NCBI GenBank assembly: GCA_027487585.1
Contig: JAIYDH010000033.1
Span: forward strand, 1-36,808
Reading direction: 5' to 3'
Length of the DNA stretch: 36,808 nucleotides
Source: Rubrivivax sp.
GTDB taxonomy: Bacteria; Pseudomonadota; Gammaproteobacteria; Burkholderiales; Burkholderiaceae_C
The translations under genes and the position numbers were made by a program. How positions within the stretch are numbered: position 1 is the stretch's first letter; each line of letters opens with the position of its first letter. The notes below the pieces were generated by a model. It saw nothing but the letters and a program-made list of their open reading frames with translations, was not told the DNA's origin and did no database searches. Shown one piece after another: positions 8,269 through 16,474 of this stretch.

Positions 8269-8299
8269 TCCCGCCTATACCAGCCGTCGAAGTTACACC

Positions 8300-9334
8300 A
8301 TGTTCAGCAAAAAGACTCTAATGATCACCGGAGGCACGGGGTCCTTCGGCAACACCGTGCTCAAGCGCTTCCTACAGACGGATGTCCGCCAAATTGTCAT
8401 CTTCAGCCGTGACGAGAAGAAGCAAGAGGACATGCGGATCGAACTGCACAGTCCGAAAGTGAAGTTCTTCATTGGCGACGTCCGTGACCCAGCCTCCGTG
8501 GCAGCGGCCATGCAAGGCGTGGACTACGTCTTCCACGCGGCAGCTCTGAAACAGGTCCCTTCATGCGAGTTCTATCCGATGGAAGCCGTGCGCACGAACG
8601 TCCTAGGGACCGAGAACGTCCTGAACGCGGCCGCGGCGTGCGGCGTGCAACGGGTCGTGCTACTGAGTACGGACAAAGCCGTGTACCCGATCAACGCCAT
8701 GGGCATCTCCAAAGCGATGGCTGAGAAAGTGTTGATCGCCAAGGCGCGGGGCATCGGCGACGGCAGGGGGCCCATCATGTGCGCCACCCGTTACGGAAAC
8801 GTAATGGCCTCTCGTGGCTCGGTCATCCCGCTATTCATCGAAAAGATTAAGGCCGGGCAGCCGCTGCGCATCACGGATGCGAATATGACTCGGTTCCTGA
8901 TGTCGCTCGAGGACTCCGTCGATCTCGTGCTGCACGCGTTCCAGCATGGGGAACAGGGCGATATCTTCGTGCAGAAGGCGCCTGCCAGCACCATTGGGGA
9001 CTTGGCCATCGCCCTGAAGCGGTTGTTCCGGACGGAAGTGCCAACGGAGATAATTGGGACGCGCCACGGAGAGAAGCTCTATGAGTCGCTGGTCTCTCGC
9101 GAGGAGATGGCCAAGGCCGAAGACATGGGCAAGTACTACCGTATCCCCGCTGACAACCGCGATCTGAACTACGAGCTCTTCATAAGCCAGGGCAACCCGG
9201 AAGCCAATGCAATTGACGACTACACGTCGCACAACACTGAGCGGCTGGGTCCGGAAGCCGTGACCGAACTGTTGTTGACCCTGAGCCACGTGCGGGAGGA
9301 ACTGGCGTCCTACGTCAGACTCAGCCACAAGTGA
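8300..9334 (+). CDS. fnlA: UDP-GlcNAc 4,6-dehydratase/5-epimerase, FnlA/WbjB/CapE type
   Basis: Short-chain dehydrogenase/reductase that converts UDP-GlcNAc to a UDP-4-keto-6-deoxy-L-HexNAc, the first step towards UDP-L-FucNAc and related sugars. The 344 residues closely follow FnlA as I know it: GGTGSFGNTVL nucleotide-binding loop (about 11-21), FSRDEKKQEDMR, HAAALKQVPSCEFYPMEA, LSTDKAVYPINAMGISKAM (Met at the usual Tyr position of YxxxK, as in this subfamily), TRYGNVMASRGSVIPLF, IGTRHGEKLYE and a DYTSHNTERL tail. The downstream enzymes FnlB and FnlC are not in the window, so the keto-sugar may instead go to the adjacent aminotransferase pair. The stop overlaps the wzx start (GTGA). Confidence 0.9.
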   Translation: MFSKKTLMITGGTGSFGNTVLKRFLQTDVRQIVIFSRDEKKQEDMRIELHSPKVKFFIGDVRDPASVAAAMQGVDYVFHAAALKQVPSCEFYPMEAVRTNVLGTENVLNAAAACGVQRVVLLSTDKAVYPINAMGISKAMAEKVLIAKARGIGDGRGPIMCATRYGNVMASRGSVIPLFIEKIKAGQPLRITDANMTRFLMSLEDSVDLVLHAFQHGEQGDIFVQKAPASTIGDLAIALKRLFRTEVPTEIIGTRHGEKLYESLVSREEMAKAEDMGKYYRIPADNRDLNYELFISQGNPEANAIDDYTSHNTERLGPEAVTELLLTLSHVREELASYVRLSHK

Positions 9335-10845
9335 ACCTCCTGCGGGCGAATGCCAGCAGCGCTCCGAGCTTTCGCTCGAACGTTGCTGCGAACTACTTTG
9401 GCAAGCTCTGGAGCTTTGTCTCGGTGTATGCGTTCGTCCCGCTATACATCCACTTCCTTGGCATCAGCGCTTATGGCCTCATTGCCTTCCATGCGGTGGC
9501 ACTTGCGATACTGTTCATCGCCGACGCAGGCCTTTCTGCAACCTTCACACGGGAAGCAGCACGCGAGACGGACCCCAACAAGCTGCGCACGCTGCTGACA
9601 AGCGTCGAGCGGATTCTGCTGTGCATCTTGGGCGTTGCCGTCCTCGCCATGTTCCTCTCAGCCGAGTGGATCCTGACGGTCTGGCTGCGGCCGACTGGCG
9701 CGCTCGACCCCAAGGTGGCGCTACAGTGCTTGCAGATGATGCCATTCGCCCTCGCACCGCAGGTTCTCATGTCCCTGTACTTCGGTGGCTTGATGGGCCT
9801 GCAGAAACAGGTCTCAGCGAATGCGTGGACCACGTTGTCCAGCATGGCACGATCCGGTCTGGTGGTTCTGCCCATCGCCTTCTGGCCGGATCCGCGCGTT
9901 TTCTTCGCCTGGCAGGTGCTGGTCTGCGGCATGTCGGCCTGGCTGCTGCGCTCGGCCCTGCTGCGCGCGCTCCGCGGGGGCGCAGGCACAGCCTCTTTCT
10001 CTTGGTCTGCGCTCAAGGACATCCGGGCCTATGCAGCCGGCATGTTGGCCATGTCGGTCATTTCTGGCTTGAACACCCAACTCGACCGACTGGTCGTGAG
10101 CAAGCTCAGGCCGCTTGAGGAATTCTCGTACTACTTCTTGGCCGGCACGCTCGCGCAGATCCCTTACCTATTGACCATGCCCATTGCCCTTGCATTGCTG
10201 CCGCGACTGACAGCGCTCAAGGCCCGCGCCGAAGAGAGACCCCTCACGCGACTTTATGAACTCAATAGCTACGGAATTGCCACGCTGGCATCAACCGCCG
10301 GGTTTGCGCTATTCTTCTTTGCGCCCGAGGCCATCGACTTGTGGCTGCCGCAACGCGACGTCCCCGCCATCATTCCCCGGGTGATGCAGTTGCTGACCAT
10401 TGGCGGCATCTTGCTGGCACTGCAACTGGCCCCGTTCCAGTTGAGCCTCGCCAATGGCCACAATCGCACCAACGTGCTGTTGGGTCTGGTCGTCCTGCTC
10501 GTGAGCGCACCAGCCCAAATCGCGCTGACCATGCAACACGGCCTATTGGGCGCCGCCCTGCCCTGGCTCGGCTTGAACGCCATCGCATTCATCTATCTCG
10601 GCGTGGCATTGAACCGCCGCTTCTACGCTGACCGACTGGGTCGGTGGTTTCTTCTCTATGCGGCCGTTCCTGTCGTGGTCAGTTTTGTCGTCCTGGCAAT
10701 GGCACGAGGCGCCGCGACATCGATGAACCTTGCACCGTTGGCCTCCTGTGCAGTAGCAACGGCTGGCTGTGTGCTGGCCCTGGTTGCATCGGCTGGCATC
10801 TGGCGCGTGATGAGCACACAACGAAACGACATGGGCCATGTTTGA
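9331..10845 (+). CDS. Wzx-like oligosaccharide flippase (first of two)
   Basis: Inner-membrane MOP/PST-family flippase expected to move undecaprenyl-linked repeat units to the periplasmic face. The 504 residues are almost entirely hydrophobic, with about 12-14 membrane segments. The N-terminus FRSNVAANYFGKLWSFVSV and the IHFLGISAYGLIAFHAVALA segment are typical of Wzx proteins. It starts at a GTG overlapping the fnlA stop by four bases, and its end overlaps the next glycosyltransferase by eight bases, indicating translational coupling. It lies in the same gene series as a Wzy-like polymerase. Substrate specificity is not readable. Confidence 0.85.
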   Translation: MNLLRANASSAPSFRSNVAANYFGKLWSFVSVYAFVPLYIHFLGISAYGLIAFHAVALAILFIADAGLSATFTREAARETDPNKLRTLLTSVERILLCILGVAVLAMFLSAEWILTVWLRPTGALDPKVALQCLQMMPFALAPQVLMSLYFGGLMGLQKQVSANAWTTLSSMARSGLVVLPIAFWPDPRVFFAWQVLVCGMSAWLLRSALLRALRGGAGTASFSWSALKDIRAYAAGMLAMSVISGLNTQLDRLVVSKLRPLEEFSYYFLAGTLAQIPYLLTMPIALALLPRLTALKARAEERPLTRLYELNSYGIATLASTAGFALFFFAPEAIDLWLPQRDVPAIIPRVMQLLTIGGILLALQLAPFQLSLANGHNRTNVLLGLVVLLVSAPAQIALTMQHGLLGAALPWLGLNAIAFIYLGVALNRRFYADRLGRWFLLYAAVPVVVSFVVLAMARGAATSMNLAPLASCAVATAGCVLALVASAGIWRVMSTQRNDMGHV

Positions 10846-12040
10846 GCCTGCGAAGACGCGTCCTCTCCTGTCGGTAGTGATTCCCACAAAGGACAGATAC
10901 AGCACCCTGCTGCCGACTATCCGCGCCCTACTGGAGCACATTCGCGACAGACGCCTGCAACTTGTCGTGCAGGACAATTCCTCAGACAACGGGCTTATGC
11001 TGTCGTATCTGCAGGACTACCCAGATGAGCGTATCAGCTATCGTCACTGCGCTCAGGCGATCTCCATCGTCGAGAACACCGAACGGGCTCTCAACTGCGC
11101 GCTTGGCGAGTACATCACGTTCATCGGTGACGACGACCTCGTCTCACCTTTGATCATGGGAGTGGTCGAACAGCTGCTGAGTGCCGGCGTCGAAGTGGCC
11201 ACCTATCCACCTGCCTACTATTGGTGGACGTCCGTCACCTTCTCCAAGCCCAGCCGATTCCATCAGCCCGGTGCGTTCTGGTACCCCCATCGGAAGGCAG
11301 AGGCCCTTATCAAGCACACTGATCCACGGGCAGAGGTGGAAAGTGTGCTGGCCAGCGGCGCCGTGTCCTTGTTTGCCTTGCCTCGGCTGTACCATGGCGT
11401 CGTGCACAGATCTGTGCTCGACCGTGTGCGCCAAGCCGCCGGCCGCGTGATATGCGGCGCGTCTCCTGACATGGCGCTCGCCATCTCCCTGGGCTTGACG
11501 GCACGCACGCATGTCATCATCGACTGCCCACTGACGATCTACGGCGCATCCAGGAACAGCGGCGGCGGATTCACTGCGGCAAACCGCCATTTCGGCAAGC
11601 TGGAGGAGCAGAAGCACCTACCTCGCGAAACCATCGATGGGTGGAGCCCAAAGTTGCCACGCGTGTGGTCAGAGCACACCATCTACCCTCAGACGGCGCG
11701 CGAAGTGTTGGCCGCTTTCGGTCTGCCTGACACCATCAACTACACAAGCTTCTACGCTTCGATGCTCGTCAACGAGCCGCATCTTCGTTCGCTGACGTGG
11801 CCCTTGGTCGTGGAGCACCTACGCCAGTCACCGGCGTCCTTGCCGCCTGGGTTGGGCAGCCTCGTACGCAAGGGCTTGGGCCGCACCCTGCGCCGTCTGA
11901 GGGCGCGGATGGCTGTCGCGCCGTACATGTTGACTCACTGCCCAGGCCCGGCAGACTGCATGACCCAACTTCAACGACTGACCTGCCCCCAACTTGGTCT
12001 GTCGCCATCGAACGAGCCGGCAATTGAGCACCAGCACTGA
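10838..12040 (+). CDS. Glycosyltransferase family 2
   Basis: GT-A-fold transferase, probably adding one sugar to the undecaprenyl-linked repeat unit at the cytoplasmic face. N-terminal motifs: LLSVVIPTKDR (10-20), QDNSSDNG (45-52, nucleotide binding) and FIGDDDLVSP (95-104), with the DDD triplet in the DXD metal-binding place. The C-terminal 200 residues (ASPDMALAISLGL about 200 residues in, then a region without recognised family) are longer than in minimal GT2s. Total length is 400 residues. It overlaps the wzx end by eight bases and the polymerase start downstream. Donor and acceptor are unknown. Confidence 0.82.
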   Translation: MFEPAKTRPLLSVVIPTKDRYSTLLPTIRALLEHIRDRRLQLVVQDNSSDNGLMLSYLQDYPDERISYRHCAQAISIVENTERALNCALGEYITFIGDDDLVSPLIMGVVEQLLSAGVEVATYPPAYYWWTSVTFSKPSRFHQPGAFWYPHRKAEALIKHTDPRAEVESVLASGAVSLFALPRLYHGVVHRSVLDRVRQAAGRVICGASPDMALAISLGLTARTHVIIDCPLTIYGASRNSGGGFTAANRHFGKLEEQKHLPRETIDGWSPKLPRVWSEHTIYPQTAREVLAAFGLPDTINYTSFYASMLVNEPHLRSLTWPLVVEHLRQSPASLPPGLGSLVRKGLGRTLRRLRARMAVAPYMLTHCPGPADCMTQLQRLTCPQLGLSPSNEPAIEHQH

Positions 12041-13262
12041 TCGCGGCGCATCGCCGGCTGCAGCGCACTCCTGCCTGCTGCTGTTCGGAGGCGCCGCCAT
12101 GCTCAGCTTCGGTTATGTCCAGCTGACTGGTAACTTCAACGGCGACTTTTTCGGAGTACCCGCATCACTGTCGCCGTGGACAGAGGCTGGCCTGCTTCTG
12201 TTGTCCCTCGTGCCGTACTTCTTCGCGTGGCTGTTGTACAAGTTCTTCAGCCGTCGCCGCGCGAAATTCACTATCGCCGTCCCGCACCGCGCGCTCACAG
12301 TGACCTTTTTTCTCCTGGTCTTGTGGTTCATCGCGTTGGCCCTCAAGTACGACGTCGGTGTGCTGGGCAAGGAGATCTACGATGCCCCCGCGGCCATCAA
12401 ACCGTTCATCCAGATTTCGAACCGACTGAATCCCTTCTACCTCGGGGTGCTCTTCATCTTGACGCACCGCGGAACGGCTAAAGTTCGCTGGACTGGCATC
12501 CTATTGCTCATCACATTAGGCATTCTGCGGGCTGGTCTAGGAGTGTTCCTCTACGTGGGACTAGCGCTGCTGATCCGCAATCACGAAAGGCTGGGCACCT
12601 ACCTCCGTCGTCACCGCATTACCGTCGTCGCCGTGATCGTGATTGCGCCCACCTTCATTGCCCAGATGTACGACTTCCGCAGCAGTTTGAGGGAGAGTGC
12701 CCCCAGCGACACCGCCATGACTGTCACCGAAATTGTGGTGGCCCGACTTGTAGGTCGCTTGTCCAGCTATTCCAACTCGACGTACGTTTTCCAGGAGTCG
12801 AATCACTTCCAGTCCGAGGTACGTCGGCTCGACCCCAACTATTACGCGCAACAAGCGCTCGGCGGTGTTATCGGTGTCGCGTTCCTGCCCGCGGTGACGC
12901 CGGAGCGCATGCTCATTGGGGTCGACGGCACCGACTACTTCGACGTGTCGTTCATGGTGGGCGTACCAGGTAACCTGTACTTGGCTTGGCTCATAGGACC
13001 CGAGGTATTTGTCGTGAACATCGTTCTGATGGCGGTGATGAGCGCCATGGTCTTCTTCTTTGCCCGTCGGCTCCGTGTTCGCTACACGAACGAGTTCGCC
13101 CTGGTGCTACTCCTGTACCCGCTGACCAGCGGCGTGGGCAATGAGTTTTCGACTCTGGCCACGGCCGTTGCCGCCTTTTGTGTGCTCTTTCTGTTGATCA
13201 ACGTTCTGTCCATGCAGCGACTGACGACCCCGCCTGTGGCTCTGAACCAGACTTTGCATTGA
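12024..13262 (+). CDS. Wzy-like O-antigen/oligosaccharide repeat-unit polymerase
   Basis: Polytopic inner-membrane protein expected to polymerise flipped repeat units in the periplasm with the chain-length regulator. From the TTG at 12024 it has 412 residues and about ten membrane segments. A large loop (about 215-300, from DFRSSLRESAPSD to FDVSFMVGVPG) sits between hydrophobic blocks, as in Wzy proteins. There is no stronger family signature because Wzy sequences diverge widely; the call rests on topology and neighbours. The start is uncertain. An ATG at 12099 has a good GGAGG site but would cut into the first membrane helix, while TTG codons at 11994 and 12024 overlap the previous gene. Confidence 0.7.
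   Translation: MSTSTDRGASPAAAHSCLLLFGGAAMLSFGYVQLTGNFNGDFFGVPASLSPWTEAGLLLLSLVPYFFAWLLYKFFSRRRAKFTIAVPHRALTVTFFLLVLWFIALALKYDVGVLGKEIYDAPAAIKPFIQISNRLNPFYLGVLFILTHRGTAKVRWTGILLLITLGILRAGLGVFLYVGLALLIRNHERLGTYLRRHRITVVAVIVIAPTFIAQMYDFRSSLRESAPSDTAMTVTEIVVARLVGRLSSYSNSTYVFQESNHFQSEVRRLDPNYYAQQALGGVIGVAFLPAVTPERMLIGVDGTDYFDVSFMVGVPGNLYLAWLIGPEVFVVNIVLMAVMSAMVFFFARRLRVRYTNEFALVLLLYPLTSGVGNEFSTLATAVAAFCVLFLLINVLSMQRLTTPPVALNQTLH
12087..12091 (+). promoter_or_regulatory. Strong Shine-Dalgarno inside the polymerase N-terminus
   Basis: GGAGG stands seven bases before an in-frame ATG at 12099. It is the best-looking ribosome site near this gene and suggests either that translation begins there, giving a protein 25 residues shorter, or a second internal start. 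Confidence 0.4.
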
Positions 13263-13279
13263 GCGGGCACCTGCAACCC

Positions 13280-14467
13280 ATGCGACTGCTCTTCATCCTC
13301 AATGAGTTGCCGTATCCTGCGCACAGGAACGGCGTCGCGTTGATCAACCACGCGCTGCTTGTCAGGGCACCCCAGGATGCCATCATCGATCTGCTAATCG
13401 CAGCAGAACCTGATGAGCAAGCAGAAGCCGAGCTGCGTCGACTGGCGCCGCGCGTGGACAAGGTCTCCTATGTCGGCCCTACGACGGCGCGAAAGTTTCG
13501 CGTCGGCAACCTGTTGACAGGCGCTCTTCTCGGCCGCAATGTCTTTGAGTCACGGCAGGCGGTTGAGCTGCTACGCGGCTCGGCGCAGGATTACGACGCG
13601 GTGTACTTGGCGCCGTTGATGAGTTTCATCGACTTTCGTCGTGCAAGCCGGCTGTTTCTCAACGCCGTGGACTCGTTCGCACAGCTCAACGCCAACGCGT
13701 ACGGCAGGAGCGGCCAAATCAAGGACTGGATCAAGGCGCATCTGTACGCCACCTACGAGCGCAGGATGTTCAGGCATGCCGCCATGACATCGTTCGTCAG
13801 TTACGTGGACGCGCACTGGGTGCGCGAGCGCAACGGCACGCTGCAGGTGGTCTGCGTGCCCAATGGTGTGGACACCAACCGCTTCAAGCCCGGCGGAGAG
13901 GCTCCGCAGCCCCACAGCATCTTGTTCACCGGCAACTTTGAGTACAACCCGAATGCCGAAGCTGTCGTCCACATCGCCCGCCACATCCTGCCTAAAGTGC
14001 AGGCGCGGCAGCCCGCAGCGACCTTGCAGATCGTGGGCAGGTCGCCGCCGCCGGCGGTGCACGGCATCCCCGGCGTGGTCACGACGGGTTTCATCGACGA
14101 CATCGTCCCGCATTACCGCAAGGGTTCGGTGTTTGCGTGTGCTCTGCGAAGCGGTGCAGGCATCAAAAACAAGGTATTGGAGGCGATGGCTTGCGGCGTT
14201 CCAGTGGTGACCAATGCACTGGGCATTGACGGCATCGAAGGAGCATGCAGTGGCGAGCACTATGTCGCGGCCGAAACGGACGACGAGTTTGCCGACGCGA
14301 TCCTAGGGCTTTGGCGCCGGCCCGAGGAGGCTGCACGCATCTCCAGGGCGGCTCGGGAACTGATGTGCACGCGCTTGAACTGGGAACGCGCCGCACAACT
14401 GTACTTCGGGCATCTTCGAGCCCTGTCCGTACAACATGGCAGGCCTCGGGCGGTCCACCATGCGTGA
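13280..14467 (+). CDS. Glycosyltransferase family 4 (GT-B)
   Basis: Retaining GT-B transferase probably extending the lipid-linked repeat unit in the cytoplasm. Starting at the ATG at 13280 (MRLLFILNELPYPAHRNG, the usual first strand) it has 395 residues; an upstream in-frame start at 13178 lies inside the polymerase gene. Visible features: CVPNGVDTNRFKP at the interdomain junction, ILFTGNFEYNPNAEAV opening the C-terminal Rossmann domain, and SGAGIKNKVLEAMACGVPVV with the conserved Glu for the nucleotide-sugar ribose. This form resembles GT4 enzymes of exopolysaccharide clusters. It overlaps the next gene by eight bases. The transferred sugar is unknown. Confidence 0.85.
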   Translation: MRLLFILNELPYPAHRNGVALINHALLVRAPQDAIIDLLIAAEPDEQAEAELRRLAPRVDKVSYVGPTTARKFRVGNLLTGALLGRNVFESRQAVELLRGSAQDYDAVYLAPLMSFIDFRRASRLFLNAVDSFAQLNANAYGRSGQIKDWIKAHLYATYERRMFRHAAMTSFVSYVDAHWVRERNGTLQVVCVPNGVDTNRFKPGGEAPQPHSILFTGNFEYNPNAEAVVHIARHILPKVQARQPAATLQIVGRSPPPAVHGIPGVVTTGFIDDIVPHYRKGSVFACALRSGAGIKNKVLEAMACGVPVVTNALGIDGIEGACSGEHYVAAETDDEFADAILGLWRRPEEAARISRAARELMCTRLNWERAAQLYFGHLRALSVQHGRPRAVHHA

Positions 14468-15548
14468 CCCGGCCGCTACCTCGAAGGCGTACACAGCACT
14501 GATTCCAGCGCTCGACCGTACGGGTCCCGTCAACGTGGCTGTCGACCTCGCCCGCGCTGCTGCGCAGCGCGGTTGGAAGGTCAAGGTGCTGCACCTGTCA
14601 ACGGTACCGAACCCGCGCGACGACCTCGACTTTGCCAGCGAGGTCCGCCCTTGGCGGTGGAGCGACTTGTGGCAGTTGCACGGGGTCGTGCACACCCACT
14701 GTCTGCGGCCTGACCTCGTGGGCGGCCTCCTGAGCTGGAATCAACGTTGCACGCTCGTTACGACACTGCACAACTTCTTCCTGATCGACGTCGGGTTCGA
14801 TCATCCGCGTGCCTACGCTTTCGCGGCGTGGTTGCTATGGAGACGGGCCATCGCCCGCTATGCGCATGTGGTGTGTATCTCTGAGGCCATGCGTCGCTAT
14901 TACCGGCGGCTGTTGCCAGGTGTGCGGTTTGAAATGGTGCGGAATTTCAGGCAAGCAGCGGCTCCTGGCGACAGCCTGGCGCCGGCTGTGAACCACTGGC
15001 TTAACGAGCAGCGCCGAGCAAACCGCACCGTGCTGGCGTACGCGGGGTCGCTCTCAGCGCGCAAGAATGTGGTCAGCCTTCTCGACAGGCTTGCCAGCCG
15101 CGACGACTGCGCGCTGCTTGTCTGCGGCACCGGGACTGCAGCAATGGAGTTGGAGGCGCGTGCGCTGCAACTGTCAATTCATGACCGCTTGCTGCTGTGC
15201 GGCCAAGTCGCCGTCCCGTCACACCACATTGGTCGTGCAGACGTGCTCGTCCTGCCGTCGCTCGCAGAAGGCTTTCCACTGGTCGTGCTGGAAGCCGCCT
15301 CGGTCGGGGTTCCCAGCCTGCTCTCGAACATCGCCGTGCATCGCGAGATTGCTGCCCTCGGCTTTGGGATGACCTTCGACCATTTGCGCGGTGTCGACTT
15401 CTCCGAACGGCTAGATGCGCTGCTGATTAAATTTAAAGCGCCAGATGCCGAGTTGCAACAGCTGTGGCTGCAGCAGTTCTCGCCCGACGCTGGGTTCGCT
15501 CGCTACCAGTCCCTGTTTGAGTCTTCTTTGCCGGCCGCGATTGCATGA
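14460..15548 (+). CDS. Glycosyltransferase family 4 (GT-B), second
   Basis: A second GT-B transferase in the series, 362 residues from the ATG at 14460 (an in-frame ATG at 14436 would add eight residues). The N-terminal domain has IPALDRTGPVNVAVDLARAA, the glycine/asparagine donor loop common in GT4, and HTHCLRPDLVGGLL. The C-terminal domain has AYAGSLSARKNVVSLLD, LCGQVAVPSHHIGRADVLVL and SLAEGFPLVVLEAASVGVPS, with the conserved EX7E-like acidic positions. It overlaps the preceding stop by eight bases and the next start by four (ATGA). It likely acts on the same repeat unit as its neighbours; specificity is not readable. Confidence 0.83.
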   Translation: MRDPAATSKAYTALIPALDRTGPVNVAVDLARAAAQRGWKVKVLHLSTVPNPRDDLDFASEVRPWRWSDLWQLHGVVHTHCLRPDLVGGLLSWNQRCTLVTTLHNFFLIDVGFDHPRAYAFAAWLLWRRAIARYAHVVCISEAMRRYYRRLLPGVRFEMVRNFRQAAAPGDSLAPAVNHWLNEQRRANRTVLAYAGSLSARKNVVSLLDRLASRDDCALLVCGTGTAAMELEARALQLSIHDRLLLCGQVAVPSHHIGRADVLVLPSLAEGFPLVVLEAASVGVPSLLSNIAVHREIAALGFGMTFDHLRGVDFSERLDALLIKFKAPDAELQQLWLQQFSPDAGFARYQSLFESSLPAAIA

Positions 15549-16309
15549 CCAGCGCTCGACCAGACTTCTGCTTTTCGATCGTCAGCCACAAGCAAGGGGC
15601 CCTGGTTCGGGACCTGCTGGCCGATTTGCGCCACATCATGGCAAACCATGCCGCCCCCTACGAGATCATCGTGACCTTGAATCTCCCGGAGGACGAAGCG
15701 TTCCTGCACGAGTTCACAACGCTGCCGTTGCGTGTCTTGCGCAATGCGATAGCGAAAGGCTTTGGGGCCAACCACAACGCCGCATTCAGAGAGAGCACCG
15801 CTGCACTGTTCGCCGTCGTTAACCCCGACGTCCGCCTGCAGTCGTTGGATCTCGAGCTCATCCGCTCGATGCTCTCCGACCGCGCCGTCGGCTTGTGGGC
15901 GCCCAAGGTGGTTGCAAGCAGCGGAACGGTCGAGGACAGCGCCCGTCGCTTCCCGACCTTCGCGCGGCTGTGCCGGCGCGTCATCCTCAGACAACGCAGT
16001 CCAGACTACACCTCGGACGCTGGCGTCGTAGCCGTGGACTGGGTCGCTGGAATGTTCATGGTTCTGCCGCACCATGTGTATTTCGATGTCGATGGCTTTG
16101 ACGAACGGTACTTCATGTACCTGGAGGATGCCGACATCTGCAGGCGCGTTCATGCACAGAGACTGCGCGTGGTTTACGACACTCGGGTCAGCGTGACGCA
16201 CGATGCAAGACGTGCGAGTCGGCGGGATCTGCAGCATCTGACCTGGCATGTGTCCAGCATGATCCGCTTTCTCACGTCTCGGCGCATGCGCCCCAGCCCT
16301 GGCAACTGA
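15545..16309 (+). CDS. Glycosyltransferase family 2, WbbL/rhamnosyltransferase-like
   Basis: GT-A transferase of 254 residues. It opens with FCFSIVSHKQGALVRDLL and shows GFGANHNAAF (acceptor-side loop), FAVVNPDVRL (the NPD motif standing for DXD), DWVAGMFMVLPHHVYFDVDGFDERYFMYLEDADICRR in two parts (VAGMFMVL; DGFDERYF; YLEDADICRRV) and a short basic C-terminus. This order is typical of WbbL-like rhamnosyltransferases, though the sugar is not proven. It starts on an ATGA overlap and is the last plus-strand gene of the series; decayed IS66 sequence begins within 200 bases of its stop. Confidence 0.82.
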   Translation: MTSARPDFCFSIVSHKQGALVRDLLADLRHIMANHAAPYEIIVTLNLPEDEAFLHEFTTLPLRVLRNAIAKGFGANHNAAFRESTAALFAVVNPDVRLQSLDLELIRSMLSDRAVGLWAPKVVASSGTVEDSARRFPTFARLCRRVILRQRSPDYTSDAGVVAVDWVAGMFMVLPHHVYFDVDGFDERYFMYLEDADICRRVHAQRLRVVYDTRVSVTHDARRASRRDLQHLTWHVSSMIRFLTSRRMRPSPGN

Positions 16310-16474
16310 TCACCGGGCGGCGCATCTCGCCAATGCCATCGGTCGCCCAGGTTCACCTATCGGGCGACTGGTGCACGAAGCCCTGTACGACTGCTGCGAG
16401 CCGGGCCCGCCCCTCACTTGCAGCTGCTCCATCTGGCGCAGCCCACTGCAGCAAGTCAATGCAGGCAGCTGGCG

